Assembly (NCBI GenBank): GCA_910578365.1
Contig: CAJTRC010000019.1
Location: 1 to 33,110, forward strand
Direction: 5' to 3'
Length of the DNA stretch: 33,110 bases
Source: an uncultured Muribaculaceae bacterium
GTDB lineage: Bacteria > Bacteroidota > Bacteroidia > Bacteroidales > Muribaculaceae
The number at the start of each line of letters is the position of its first letter. The first letter of the stretch is position 1. Shown piece by piece: positions 16,036 through 23,884 of the stretch. The notes under the pieces were generated by a model. That model saw only the letters and a program-made list of their open reading frames with translations, did not search any database and was not told the DNA's origin. Both the position numbers and the translations under genes were made by a program.

Positions 16036-16803
16036 TTATTTGCCGGTGTAGAGGCAGTGGACTTTGCCAACCGGGAGTGTGCCTTCAAGACGCACCGGCA
16101 GGCGGCGCGAGTCGGTGGTAATCCAAGCATCCATGTCGTCGGAAGTTTTCTTCCTGTCGTCGGAGGTGAATGTGAATGTTATGTGGTAGCAGCGGAAACT
16201 GTGGTTTTCAGTTTCTACGTCGTCAATGCCGTGATAGGTTATGGTGAGCAGTTCCTTGCGCTTGCCCGAGTAAATGTTCAGCTCTTCTTTGTGGCCGCTT
16301 TTCCATTGTTCGTATGGCAGAGTGCGCATGTAGTAGAATGATGTCAGCATGTCGACTGTTGTGCCCCTTGCGGTGAGAGTGCGCGATTCGTCGACTTTCT
16401 GTTTGCCTTTTTTCCATACCTTGCGCACGCATTTGCCGGTGACGGTGTTGCCGTTATAGCTGAAGCGTACAATGTCGTGCTTGCGCTCGCTGCCTTCGTT
16501 GGCAATCTTTTCGTAGAATTCCGGACGCAGAGTGCCGTGTGCGAAAGTGCCGTTGAGGGTGTCGCGGACTTTGAAAAATTTATCGGCCCAGGGCTGTGAC
16601 GCTGCTACGAGCTGCGAGCGGTAGCGGTTGCCGTCGCTGTGTAGCTTTATGGTCACGTCGCCTGCGTGCTTGTTGATAAGTCCCCACTTGTATTTTACTT
16701 TGTAGCTGACAGATTCGTTGTTAAAAGAGGACTTGGCTGTCGCCGATACAGTGGCTGCCAAGGCAAAACAGAATAAGAGGAGAGAGAGGAGAATGTGTTT
16801 CAT
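16036..16803 (-). CDS. DUF3108 exported protein
   Basis: Exported protein of 255 residues with signal peptide about 1-23 (ending in ATAKS). The remainder is beta-rich and matches the DUF3108 pattern: SVSYKVKYKWGLINKHAGDVTIKL near the start, DMLTSFYYMRTLPY in the middle and DDMDAWITTDSRRLPVRLEGTLPVG at the end. Members are thought to be periplasmic or outer-membrane-linked lipid-binding-like folds; no reaction is known. It overlaps the YhcH gene by ATGA. Confidence 0.82.
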   Translation of the reverse strand: MKHILLSLLLFCFALAATVSATAKSSFNNESVSYKVKYKWGLINKHAGDVTIKLHSDGNRYRSQLVAASQPWADKFFKVRDTLNGTFAHGTLRPEFYEKIANEGSERKHDIVRFSYNGNTVTGKCVRKVWKKGKQKVDESRTLTARGTTVDMLTSFYYMRTLPYEQWKSGHKEELNIYSGKRKELLTITYHGIDDVETENHSFRCYHITFTFTSDDRKKTSDDMDAWITTDSRRLPVRLEGTLPVGKVHCLYTGK

Positions 16804-17246
16804 ACGGGTATCTTAATGCACAGTTTGTGGTGATTGCCAATGCCTATGTTAGGGGCATGGGCATCCTCGGGGAAGAATATGGCAGCTTCGCCCACGCGTA
16901 CATGCAGCAGGCTGTGGGCTGCGTCGCCGAAGGTGGCTGCGTCGGTGGCTTCATCGTAAGGCGAGCGGGTGTACTGCAGGCTGGCTACAGGGGCCCAGCC
17001 CATGGTTTCGTCACCTTTCAGCGGCACATGTATGTCGATGTAGCGGCGGTGAGCCTCGAGCACGGCTGCATCGCGCGGAGTCATGGCTACACGCTCGGCC
17101 TTAACGCTGATGCCGTGAGGCAGTTCGGTTACGCCGGGCTGGAAGTCAAGGCCTTCGAGGTTGGCGCTGAGCCAGTCGATGGCTTCGGCAATGGCCGGTG
17201 AGAGGCTGCGATAGCGGTAAAGGTCTGATAAGTCGGTAAGAATCAT
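16800..17246 (-). CDS. YhcH/YjgK/YiaL family protein (DUF386)
   Basis: Cupin-like protein of 148 residues. The family marks EAHRRYIDIHVPLKGDE, the FFPEDAHAPNI segment and the final LCIKIPV are all present; the His and Glu residues in these segments form the metal site in relatives. Related proteins are sugar anomerases, such as NanQ (YhcH) acting on sialic acid in E. coli, and EbgC. Here the gene sits between tdk and a DUF3108 gene, overlapping each by 4 bases, which gives no clue to the sugar. No sialic acid genes are near. Confidence 0.9.
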   Translation of the reverse strand: MILTDLSDLYRYRSLSPAIAEAIDWLSANLEGLDFQPGVTELPHGISVKAERVAMTPRDAAVLEAHRRYIDIHVPLKGDETMGWAPVASLQYTRSPYDEATDAATFGDAAHSLLHVRVGEAAIFFPEDAHAPNIGIGNHHKLCIKIPV

Positions 17247-17935
17247 TGAATTGTGTTTTTGTTTTTGTCGTCGAGGGCCTTTATGGCTGTACCCTCGTCG
17301 TCCTCATCATCGAACATCAGAGGCAGAACGCCTCTTGTTGCCTGTTCGATGCGTTTGTTGCGCCAGCATTTGCGGCATACGGCCACATAGCGGTCATCGC
17401 CGCCTATTTCCACCTGGGCTCCTTCTTCCACAAAGTCGCCGTTGGCGTCGATACGTGCGTTGATGATGGTTTTGTGTCCGCAGTTGCATGTCGACTTGAT
17501 TTCGTCGATTGTATCGGCGATTTCAAATAGTCGGCGCGAGCCTTCGAACAAATGGCTTTGGAAGTCGGTCCGAAGGCCATAGCAGATAACGTTCGACCCG
17601 AAATCGTCGACAATCCGCGACAGCTGGTCGACCTGCGGCTCGGTCAGGAACTGTGCTTCGTCGATGAGAAACCAGTCGATGAGTCCGCCGTGGTCGCGGT
17701 AAAGCTGTCGGGCGAGGGCATAGAGGTCGGTGTCGCGGAATATCCAGCGGCATTTGCGTTCTATGCCTATGCGCGAGCGTATTACGCTGTCGCCTTCGCG
17801 TGTGTCGGTGGCGGGTTTCATGCACACATAGCTCATGCCGCGCTCTTCGAAATTGTAGGCGGTGGTAAGCAGCAGGGCGGTTTTGGCCGACCCCATGGTG
17901 CCGTATCTGAAATATAGTTTTCCTTTGCGGTACAC
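17243..17935 (-). CDS. tdk: Thymidine kinase (type II)
   Basis: Phosphorylates thymidine for salvage. It has the TK signature LYFRYGTMGSAKTA (8-20) with the phosphate loop at 12-19, DEAQF at 92-96 and a zinc ribbon from Cys150, Cys152, Cys187 and Cys190. In the P-loop, Ala stands where many relatives have Gly (SAKT rather than SGKT). The start codon is GTG at 17935; no in-frame ATG before the P-loop would keep the fold. The length is 230 residues with an acidic C-terminal tail. It is first in a chain of three overlapping genes. Confidence 0.92.
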   Translation of the reverse strand: MYRKGKLYFRYGTMGSAKTALLLTTAYNFEERGMSYVCMKPATDTREGDSVIRSRIGIERKCRWIFRDTDLYALARQLYRDHGGLIDWFLIDEAQFLTEPQVDQLSRIVDDFGSNVICYGLRTDFQSHLFEGSRRLFEIADTIDEIKSTCNCGHKTIINARIDANGDFVEEGAQVEIGGDDRYVAVCRKCWRNKRIEQATRGVLPLMFDDEDDEGTAIKALDDKNKNTIQ

Positions 17936-17940
17936 TTTTT

Positions 17941-18026
17941 GTTTATCTGACTTTAAATGTCAAAGGTTAAATGCTAAATTAAGTCCGGGCGGGCGAAGTC
18001 AGTAGGCATTTGACATTCAACATTTA
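17941..18026. repeat. Imperfect inverted repeat between FKBP gene and tdk
   Basis: TAAATGTCAAAGGTTAAATGC near 17950 and GCATTTGACATTCAACATTTA at about 18006-18026 are imperfectly complementary and flank a GC-rich centre (CCGGGCGGGC). Together with the next element they fill the 173-base gap; no clear promoter for tdk was found beyond a weak AACCTTTG. Confidence 0.4.
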
Positions 18027-18102
18027 GAGCTTGTTTAATAACTGATGTGAACGCCGGGAGTTTAAGCAAGCCCGCCGTTAACATTAGTTTTTAAACAAAC
18101 TC
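18027..18102. repeat. Palindromic repeat, 32-bp arms (diverged family member)
   Basis: Arms 18027-18058 and 18071-18102 are complementary at 27 of 32 positions around a 12-base centre. The left arm also matches the left arms of the elements at 24914 and 32934 at 22 of 32 positions, including TGTTTAATAA. It lies 3' of the FKBP gene and may end transcription or mark an old insertion of a non-coding palindromic element. Confidence 0.65.
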
Positions 18103-18108
18103 ATAAAA

Positions 18109-18678
18109 TTAATAAGGCGAAGCTTCGTAGCGGTATATGTCTTCGAGGCGGATGTTGAAGCGGAGGTTGGAGTAGGGCAGAATTACTGTGCCGGCGCCGG
18201 TGGAGCCGTAGGCCAGGCCGTAGGGAATGATAACCTCGGCGGTGTCCTTCACGCGCATGTCGGACAGAGCCACGCCCCAGCCCGAAATGGTCTGGTTCAA
18301 TCGTGTGCGGTATATGCCCGGCACCGAAGTTGCGGTGACATTGCTCGACGAGTCGAAGGGCTCACCGTTGTACAGGTGTCCGGTATAGCGGACATCGATT
18401 GTTGAGGTATAGAGCGGCGACAGGTTGCCTTCGGTTTCGGCACGGTCGTTGAAATAGTGCATCAGCACGAAGGTTGCCGGATTCCACTCTGGCACCACCA
18501 CCTTGTAGTAAGGCGAGCCGTCGGGGTTTTTCTTGGCCTGCATTTCGGCCAGCCACTGGTTATTGGCCTCTCGCCAGTCCTGATATTGGCTCCAGGTGTC
18601 CCGGTCGTCGTCGTTGTTACAGCTGAACATCGCAGCCGCGAAGGCTGCGATGCCAAGCATTATAAGGATTTTCTTCAT
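18109..18678 (-). CDS. FKBP-type peptidyl-prolyl isomerase lipoprotein
   Basis: Predicted envelope folding helper. The lipoprotein signal ends in AMFSC (Cys20) and is followed by Asn/Asp residues. The FKBP domain covers the C-terminal half: VRYTGHLYNGEPFDSS, the central GWGVALSDMRVKDTAEVIIPYGLAYGS segment and the closing LRFNIRLEDI strand. The usual active-site Phe-Asp is kept (PFDSS). It is 189 residues long. It starts one base after the glyS stop codon, so the two are probably co-transcribed. Confidence 0.9.
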   Translation of the reverse strand: MKKILIMLGIAAFAAAMFSCNNDDDRDTWSQYQDWREANNQWLAEMQAKKNPDGSPYYKVVVPEWNPATFVLMHYFNDRAETEGNLSPLYTSTIDVRYTGHLYNGEPFDSSSNVTATSVPGIYRTRLNQTISGWGVALSDMRVKDTAEVIIPYGLAYGSTGAGTVILPYSNLRFNIRLEDIYRYEASPY

Positions 18679-18679
18679 G

Positions 18680-20224
18680 TTATGAAAGCTTGCGCAGCAG
18701 GCTGTTGAGGCTCACGCTGTCGTGGATAATCTTATGGAGGTCGGCTATGGCCACACGGGTCTGCTGCATAGAGTCGCGTTCGCGCAGAGTCACGGTGTTG
18801 TCTTCGAGGGTCTGGTGGTCAACGGTTATGCAGTAGGGAGTGCCTATTGCGTCCTGACGGCGGTAGCGTTTGCCGATAGAGTCTTTTTCTTCGTAGTGTG
18901 TGGCGAAGTCGAACTTGAGTTCGTTTACGATTTCGCGAGCCTTTTCGGGCAGTCCGTCCTTGCGTACCAGCGGCATCACGGCGCATTTAACCGGAGCCAG
19001 AGGTGCGGGCAGGTGGAGTACCACGCGGGTGTCGCCGCCTTCGAGGGCCTGTTCCTCGTAGCTCGAGCAGAGTACGCTCAGGAACATGCGGTCTACACCA
19101 ATCGATGTTTCAATAACATACGGGGTGTAGCTTTGGTTGAGTTCGGGGTCGAAATACTGTATTTTCTTGCCTGAGAATTTCTCGTGCTGGCTGAGGTCGA
19201 AGTTTGTACGCGAGTGTATGCCTTCCACTTCCTTGAATCCGAAGGGCATCTGGAATTCGATGTCAGTGGCTGCGTTGGCGTAGTGAGCCAGCTTTTCGTG
19301 GTCGTGGTAGCGATACTTTTCGTCGCCCAGGCCCAGCGCCTTGTGCCAGCGCAGGCGCCATTCTTTCCACTGTTGGAACCACTGGAGTTCCTCGCCGGGG
19401 CGTACAAAGAACTGCATTTCCATCTGTTCGAACTCGCGCATGCGGAATATGAACTGACGGGCCACGATTTCGTTGCGGAAAGCCTTGCCTATCTGAGCGA
19501 TGCCGAAAGGTATGCGCATGCGGCCTGTCTTCTGCACGTTGAGGTAGTTCACGAATATGCCCTGTGCGGTTTCAGGACGCAGATATACGGTCATGGCGCC
19601 GTCGGCTGTGGAGCCCATCTCGGTTTTGAACATAAGGTTGAACTGGCGAACCTCGGTCCAGTTGCGTGTGCCCGAGAGGGGGCATACGATTTCTTCGTCG
19701 AGTATAATCTGGCGCAGGCCGTCGAGGTCGTTGTCGTTCATTGCAGTGGCGAAGCGCTCGTGGAGGGCGTCGCGTTTGGCTATATGTTCAAGTACCCGTG
19801 GGTTGGTCTGGCGGTAGAGAGCTTCGTCGAATGACTCGCCAAAGCGTTTCTTCGCCTTTGCCACCTCTTTTTCGATTTTATCGTCGTACTTTGCAATCTG
19901 CTCCTCGATAAGCACATCGGCGCGATAGCGCTTCTTGGAGTCGCGGTTGTCAATCAGGGGGTCGTTGAAAGCGTCGACGTGGCCCGAAGCCTTCCATATG
20001 GTGGGGTGCATGAATATGGCGGAGTCAATGCCCACGATGTTGTCGTGCAGCAGGGTCATCGAGTCCCACCAGTAGCGTTTGATGTTGTTTTTGAGTTCGA
20101 CGCCGTTCTGGCCGTAGTCGTACACGGCCGACAGGCCGTCGTAGATTTCGGAAGATTGGAAGACAAAACCGTATTCCTTGGCGTGTGAAACGATTTTCTT
20201 AAACACGTCGTCTTGTTGAGCCAT
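18680..20224 (-). CDS. glyS: Glycyl-tRNA synthetase (single-chain class II)
   Basis: Charges tRNA-Gly. The 514-residue protein is the dimeric eukaryote/archaea-like type. The N-terminus carries SHAKEYGFVFQSSEIYDGLSAVYDYGQNGVELKNN, class II motif 2 is in FRNEIVARQFIFRMREFEQMEMQFF, and motif 3 with the ATP arginine is in ETSIGVDRMFLSVL. A C-terminal anticodon-binding domain begins near LAPVKCAVMPLVRK. The ATG at 20224 gives MAQQDDVFKKIV, typical for the family. The upstream gap holds a terminator for the previous gene and a promoter element. Confidence 0.96.
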   Translation of the reverse strand: MAQQDDVFKKIVSHAKEYGFVFQSSEIYDGLSAVYDYGQNGVELKNNIKRYWWDSMTLLHDNIVGIDSAIFMHPTIWKASGHVDAFNDPLIDNRDSKKRYRADVLIEEQIAKYDDKIEKEVAKAKKRFGESFDEALYRQTNPRVLEHIAKRDALHERFATAMNDNDLDGLRQIILDEEIVCPLSGTRNWTEVRQFNLMFKTEMGSTADGAMTVYLRPETAQGIFVNYLNVQKTGRMRIPFGIAQIGKAFRNEIVARQFIFRMREFEQMEMQFFVRPGEELQWFQQWKEWRLRWHKALGLGDEKYRYHDHEKLAHYANAATDIEFQMPFGFKEVEGIHSRTNFDLSQHEKFSGKKIQYFDPELNQSYTPYVIETSIGVDRMFLSVLCSSYEEQALEGGDTRVVLHLPAPLAPVKCAVMPLVRKDGLPEKAREIVNELKFDFATHYEEKDSIGKRYRRQDAIGTPYCITVDHQTLEDNTVTLRERDSMQQTRVAIADLHKIIHDSVSLNSLLRKLS

Positions 20225-20268
20225 TGCTTTAAATATTTAGTTTTTGAATGTGATTTCAGTTCGAACCA

Positions 20269-20276
20269 CAAAATTA
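20269..20276 (-). promoter_or_regulatory. -7 promoter element of glyS
   Basis: TAATTTTG on the minus strand fits TAnnTTTG, 45 bases before the glyS ATG. The position for the -33 element falls in the terminator of the upstream gene and has no clear TTTG. Confidence 0.5.
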
Positions 20277-20278
20277 CG

Positions 20279-20304
20279 AAAAAATCGGCATATACAGCCG
20301 ATTT
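20279..20304 (-). terminator. Intrinsic terminator after the formate/nitrite channel gene
   Basis: On the minus strand an 8-bp stem (20304-20297 with 20289-20282, core ATCGGC/GCCGAT) with a 7-nt loop leads into six T residues (20284-20279). It lies about 20 bases after the stop of the channel gene. Confidence 0.75.
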
Positions 20305-20325
20305 TAACATTAATATGCAAATGAT

Positions 20326-21114
20326 TCAGCGGCGGTGAAGCCATGCAAACAGGCAACCCACAAACAGCGAGCCGCCCACGATGTTGCCCAGTGTGGCCGG
20401 AATGAGGTTGTCGACAAACATCTGCCATATGCCTACCTCGGCTCCGTAGAATATTCCGGCCGGGATATAGAACATGTTGGCTATGGAGTGTTCGTAGCCT
20501 ATTGCCACAAATGCCATCACCGGCATAATGCATCCGGCCATTTTCTCCAGCAGGTTATGGCCCGACATGGCCAGCCATATAGCCAGGCACACGCACCAGT
20601 TGGCGCCTATGCCTTTGGCAAATACCGTAATCCATGGCATCGAAACCTTGGCCACGGCTATTGATGTAATGGCCTGGCGGTATTGCTCCGGCTCGAAGAT
20701 GCCGGTGAGCCACACCAGCAGCCACACAACCGTGAGGGCGCCCGCAAAGTTGCCCAGCCACACCAGCGCCCAGTTCTTCAGCACAGGCCCGAAGCCGTGG
20801 TGCCCGCGCATGTACGAGGGTATGAGCATGGCGTTGTTGCCCGTGAAAAGCTCGGCGCCCAGTATCACCACCAGAATCAGCCCCAGCGGGAAAGTAAGAC
20901 CGCTGAGCAGACGCTGTACCGCCGGATAGTCCGTGGATACATCGCCGAGCCCCCAGCCCGCTATTACGGAGAAAGTGCCTCCGAGAGCTATGTATGCTCC
21001 TGCCAGCATACTGAGTATGGATAGCCGGCCAAGGTGATTCTCGCTTAGCCCGCATTTGGTGGCTCCGGATTTTTCCGCCAGTTCGGTTATCTCGATTGGA
21101 GTTTTGATTTTCAT
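20326..21114 (-). CDS. Formate/nitrite transporter family channel
   Basis: Pentameric inner-membrane anion channel of the FNT family, 262 residues with six membrane segments. Family marks are GAYIALGGTF in helix 1, GAELFTGNNAM before the helix break, GIGANWCVCLAIWLA in the second repeat and the gate-region GYEHSIANMFYIP with the conserved histidine. Formate, nitrite or hydrosulfide could be the cargo; no pfl, nir or asr genes are near, so it is left unspecified. The ATG at 21114 lies only a few bases after a promoter element, so the mRNA leader is very short. Confidence 0.93.
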   Translation of the reverse strand: MKIKTPIEITELAEKSGATKCGLSENHLGRLSILSMLAGAYIALGGTFSVIAGWGLGDVSTDYPAVQRLLSGLTFPLGLILVVILGAELFTGNNAMLIPSYMRGHHGFGPVLKNWALVWLGNFAGALTVVWLLVWLTGIFEPEQYRQAITSIAVAKVSMPWITVFAKGIGANWCVCLAIWLAMSGHNLLEKMAGCIMPVMAFVAIGYEHSIANMFYIPAGIFYGAEVGIWQMFVDNLIPATLGNIVGGSLFVGCLFAWLHRR

Positions 21115-21118
21115 GCTG

Positions 21119-21126
21119 CAAAATTA
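21119..21126 (-). promoter_or_regulatory. -7 promoter element of the channel gene
   Basis: TAATTTTG on the minus strand ends 4 bases before the ATG. If it is used, the transcript would have almost no leader. Confidence 0.5.
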
Positions 21127-21161
21127 ATGAATTTTTCGATTTCAACCTCAATCATTATTTG

Positions 21162-21169
21162 TAACTTTG
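21162..21169 (+). promoter_or_regulatory. -7 promoter element of the DUF4494 gene
   Basis: TAACTTTG on the plus strand lies about 50 bases before the ATG at 21221 in the divergent intergenic region. A clear -33 TTTG at 19-21 bases is not seen. Confidence 0.55.
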
Positions 21170-21220
21170 CACTCGGTTTCATTTAATATTACAAAATTCA
21201 CATTAAACTATAGAATAATA

Positions 21221-21667
21221 ATGGCAAACTGGTTTGAATGTAAAGTACGCTACGATAAACTTCAGGAAAACGGCTCGATAAAGAAAGTATCGGAGCCTTA
21301 TCTGGTGGATGCGCTGTCGTTCACCGAGGCTGAAGCCCGCATAATCGAAGAGCAGACTCCCTATATATCCGGCGACTTTTCGGTGTCGGCGGTAAAACGT
21401 ACAAAAATCGCCGAAATTTTCTGGAACGAAGAAGGCGACAAGTGGTATCTGGTTAAGTGCGCCTTTATAACCATCGACGAGAAAACCGCTGTTGAAAAGC
21501 GCTCTACCAGCCTCTTCCTGGTGCAGGCAAGCAATCTGGCCGAGGCCCTCGACGTATTCAACGAAGGCATGAAGGGCACTATGGCCGATTACGATGTAAC
21601 CGCCATCAACGAAACACCCATCATGGATGTGTACAAGGTAAAACTTGCAGGCGAAAAAAGCGAATAA
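21221..21667 (+). CDS. DUF4494 domain protein
   Basis: A 148-residue cytoplasmic protein of the Bacteroidetes family DUF4494, whose function is unknown. It begins MANWFECKVRYDKLQENG and has EPYLVDALSFTEAEARI, the AVKRTKIAEIFWNE segment and DEKTAVEKRSTSLFLVQA, as in other members. The ATG at 21221 is preferred to one at 21167, which lies inside the promoter. It overlaps yggS by one base (TAATG), and that coupling hints at a shared role in the same cells' vitamin B6 or amino acid balance, though this is only inference. Confidence 0.9.
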   Translation: MANWFECKVRYDKLQENGSIKKVSEPYLVDALSFTEAEARIIEEQTPYISGDFSVSAVKRTKIAEIFWNEEGDKWYLVKCAFITIDEKTAVEKRSTSLFLVQASNLAEALDVFNEGMKGTMADYDVTAINETPIMDVYKVKLAGEKSE

Positions 21668-22335
21668 TGACCATGATAGCCCGAAATCTCAGCGCCGTGC
21701 TGAATACCCTGCCCGAGGGTGTGCAGCTGGTGGCTGTGTCGAAATTTCATCCGATAGAGGCGCTGCAGCAGGCATACGATGCCGGCCAGCGCCTTTTCGG
21801 TGAGAGTCGTGTGCAGGAACTGACCGAAAAACGCCGGCACCTTCCGGCCGACATTCGCTGGCACTTCATCGGCCATCTGCAGACAAACAAGGTGCGTCAG
21901 CTGATAGGCAAAGTCGACATGATTGAGTCGGTCGACTCCGACCGTCTGCTGCGTCTGATCGACAAAGAATCGGCTGCAGCCGGAGTCGTGACCGCTGTGC
22001 TTTTGCAAGTGCATGTGGCCGCAGAGGAAACCAAGTTCGGGTTCCTGCCCGACGAACTGTCGGAGTGGTTTCGCTCCGGAGGTTATACAACGCTGAAAGC
22101 CACGCATATATGCGGCCTGATGGCCATGGCCTCGAACACCGGCGACAATGAGCGTGTGCGTGCCGATTTTCATGCCGTTGCCGAACTTATGGCGCGTATC
22201 AAGGCCGAAAATCCCGACCTGCGCGGCTTCGATATTCTCAGCATGGGTATGAGTCACGACTATCCGATAGCCATAGCCGAGGGCGCCACACATGTGCGTG
22301 TAGGCAGCGCCATTTTCGGCGAAAGAAAATATTGA
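21667..22335 (+). CDS. yggS: YggS/PROSC family PLP-binding protein
   Basis: Single-domain alanine racemase-like barrel that binds pyridoxal phosphate and helps keep B6 and amino acid pools balanced. The cofactor lysine is Lys26 in VAVSKFHP; FGESRVQE, WHFIGHLQTNK, GLMAMAS, the LSMGMSHDYPIAI segment and VRVGSAIFGER follow in the usual order. At 222 residues it is normal. The first ATG (21667) couples it to DUF4494; a second ATG two codons on would also serve. Confidence 0.95.
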   Translation: MTMIARNLSAVLNTLPEGVQLVAVSKFHPIEALQQAYDAGQRLFGESRVQELTEKRRHLPADIRWHFIGHLQTNKVRQLIGKVDMIESVDSDRLLRLIDKESAAAGVVTAVLLQVHVAAEETKFGFLPDELSEWFRSGGYTTLKATHICGLMAMASNTGDNERVRADFHAVAELMARIKAENPDLRGFDILSMGMSHDYPIAIAEGATHVRVGSAIFGERKY

Positions 22336-22343
22336 ATCCATAA

Positions 22344-22375
22344 TTTGGCAGTTTGCCAAAAAAATATTAACTTTA
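22344..22375 (+). promoter_or_regulatory. Promoter of the sugar transporter, overlapping a hairpin
   Basis: TTTG (22344-22347), a 20-base spacer and TAACTTTA (22368-22375) fit the consensus except for the last base. The -33 box is part of a 6-bp stem TTTGGC/GCCAAA followed by an A-run, so the same bases may end yggS transcription on leaving the gene. Confidence 0.5.
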
Positions 22376-22460
22376 CGAGTCAAAAACAAGCATACCGAAA
22401 CAAAACGTTTCATGCTAATATAAATTACAAACCTAAATATATTACCTTCATTTAAGAACC

Positions 22461-23780
22461 ATGAGTCATTCAAAGACCAATGCTCGTCAGGGCAGCTTCG
22501 CTCTGCCTATCGCAATCATGTTCGCCCTGTTCTTTATGATAGCCTTCGTTACAGGCTACCAGAACCCTCTGGGCGATGTAATCAAACAAATGTCGGCCGG
22601 CAATGCCGTAATGTCGCAGTTAGGTACTTTCTGTAACTTTATCGCCTACGCTATAATGGGTTATCCGGCAGGCAAGGTTCTGCAGAACAAAGGCTACCGT
22701 TTTACCGCTCTCGCTGCAGTATCGGTAGGTTTTATCGGTGTGGCAATCACTTATGTATCCGGAATGATAGCTGACACTAATGTGGCACTGGGCGTGTATA
22801 TGCTCGGCGCACTCGTAGCCGGTTTCTCCATGTGTATGCTCAACACCGTTGTGAATCCCATGCTCAACTCGCTTGGCAAGGACGAAAAGCAGGGCAACCA
22901 GCTGCTGATGTTCGGCGGCTCGTGCAACTCGGTAGGCGCTACCCTGGCACCGGTAATCGTAGGCGGTCTGATTGGTGGCTCGGCCAGCTCCATCGCTTCG
23001 GCTAACCCCGTGTTCTACATGGCAATGGCAATCTTTGCGGTTGCATTCATTGTGCTGTTCTTCTCCAAACTTCCCGAAGACCCTGACCTGGGCAAACCAA
23101 AAACCGCCATCAAGGCTATGGATGCCTTCAAGTTCCGCAACTTCACCTTTGGTGTAGTGGCAATCTTCTGCTACATGGGTGTTGAAATCGGTGTGTCGAA
23201 CTGGACTTATCAGGACCTTTCCACCTCAATAGGCTCGATTGGTGCCGGCGCAGTGTGCGGCATGTTCTGGCTGTTTATGCTCGTAGGCCGTCTGCTTGGC
23301 GGTGTTGTAGGCGGCAAGGTTTCATCGAAAGCCATGCTCATATTCGTGAGCACGCTGGCTATAGTGCTTCTGGCACTCGGCATTCTGCTGCCCGAATCAA
23401 AAATGGGCTTCTTCGGCTTCGACTCCAACAACCTCAGCTTCACCTCGGTTGAAATTCCTGTAAACTCTATTTTCTTTGTGCTGATAGGTCTGTGTACTTC
23501 GGTAATGTGGGGTGCCATCTTCAACCTCTCGGTACAGGGTCTGGGCAAATATACCTCGGTTGCATCCGGTATCTTCATGGTGATGGTTTGCGGCGGCGGT
23601 ATCTGGACAATCGTACAGGGCGCTCTGGCCGACAGCGTAGGCATCATAAACAGCTTCTGGCTGGTAGTATTCTTCGCCGCTTACCTGCTGCTCTATGCAG
23701 TTGTGCTCAGCAAGCCCGTAAGCTCACTGCCCGAAGAAAAAGAAGTGCTTTTTGAAAACGGTAAGAAAGCCGAAATCTAA
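22461..23780 (+). CDS. FucP-like sugar:proton symporter (MFS)
   Basis: Major facilitator of the fucose/glucose-galactose branch, 439 residues with about twelve membrane segments. The first helix region FALFFMIAFVTGYQNPLGDVIKQ resembles the FucP NxxL/D motif. GYPAGKVLQNKGYR is the loop 2-3 motif, and NTVVNPMLNSLG followed by QLLMFGGSCNSVGATLAPVI are FHS-family marks. The exact sugar is unknown, since no catabolic genes are near. It is alone between a promoter at 22344 and a strong terminator. The leader from the promoter is about 80 nt. Confidence 0.9.
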   Translation: MSHSKTNARQGSFALPIAIMFALFFMIAFVTGYQNPLGDVIKQMSAGNAVMSQLGTFCNFIAYAIMGYPAGKVLQNKGYRFTALAAVSVGFIGVAITYVSGMIADTNVALGVYMLGALVAGFSMCMLNTVVNPMLNSLGKDEKQGNQLLMFGGSCNSVGATLAPVIVGGLIGGSASSIASANPVFYMAMAIFAVAFIVLFFSKLPEDPDLGKPKTAIKAMDAFKFRNFTFGVVAIFCYMGVEIGVSNWTYQDLSTSIGSIGAGAVCGMFWLFMLVGRLLGGVVGGKVSSKAMLIFVSTLAIVLLALGILLPESKMGFFGFDSNNLSFTSVEIPVNSIFFVLIGLCTSVMWGAIFNLSVQGLGKYTSVASGIFMVMVCGGGIWTIVQGALADSVGIINSFWLVVFFAAYLLLYAVVLSKPVSSLPEEKEVLFENGKKAEI

Positions 23781-23802
23781 CGGTTTCATCTGCCGATATG
23801 TC

Positions 23803-23843
23803 AAAGGGGCGTCACACTGCGTGGCGCCCCTTTAAACCTTTTT
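23803..23843 (+). terminator. Intrinsic terminator of the sugar transporter gene
   Basis: A GC-rich stem (23803-23811 with 23825-23833, AAAGGGGCG/CGCCCCTTT) continues inward through CAC/GTG past one T-G position. A T5 run at 23839-23843 follows after five bases. Confidence 0.78.
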
Positions 23844-23884
23844 GCAAAGGTGTTGTCTAAAAAGTAAAGTAAAAACAGAAAGCA

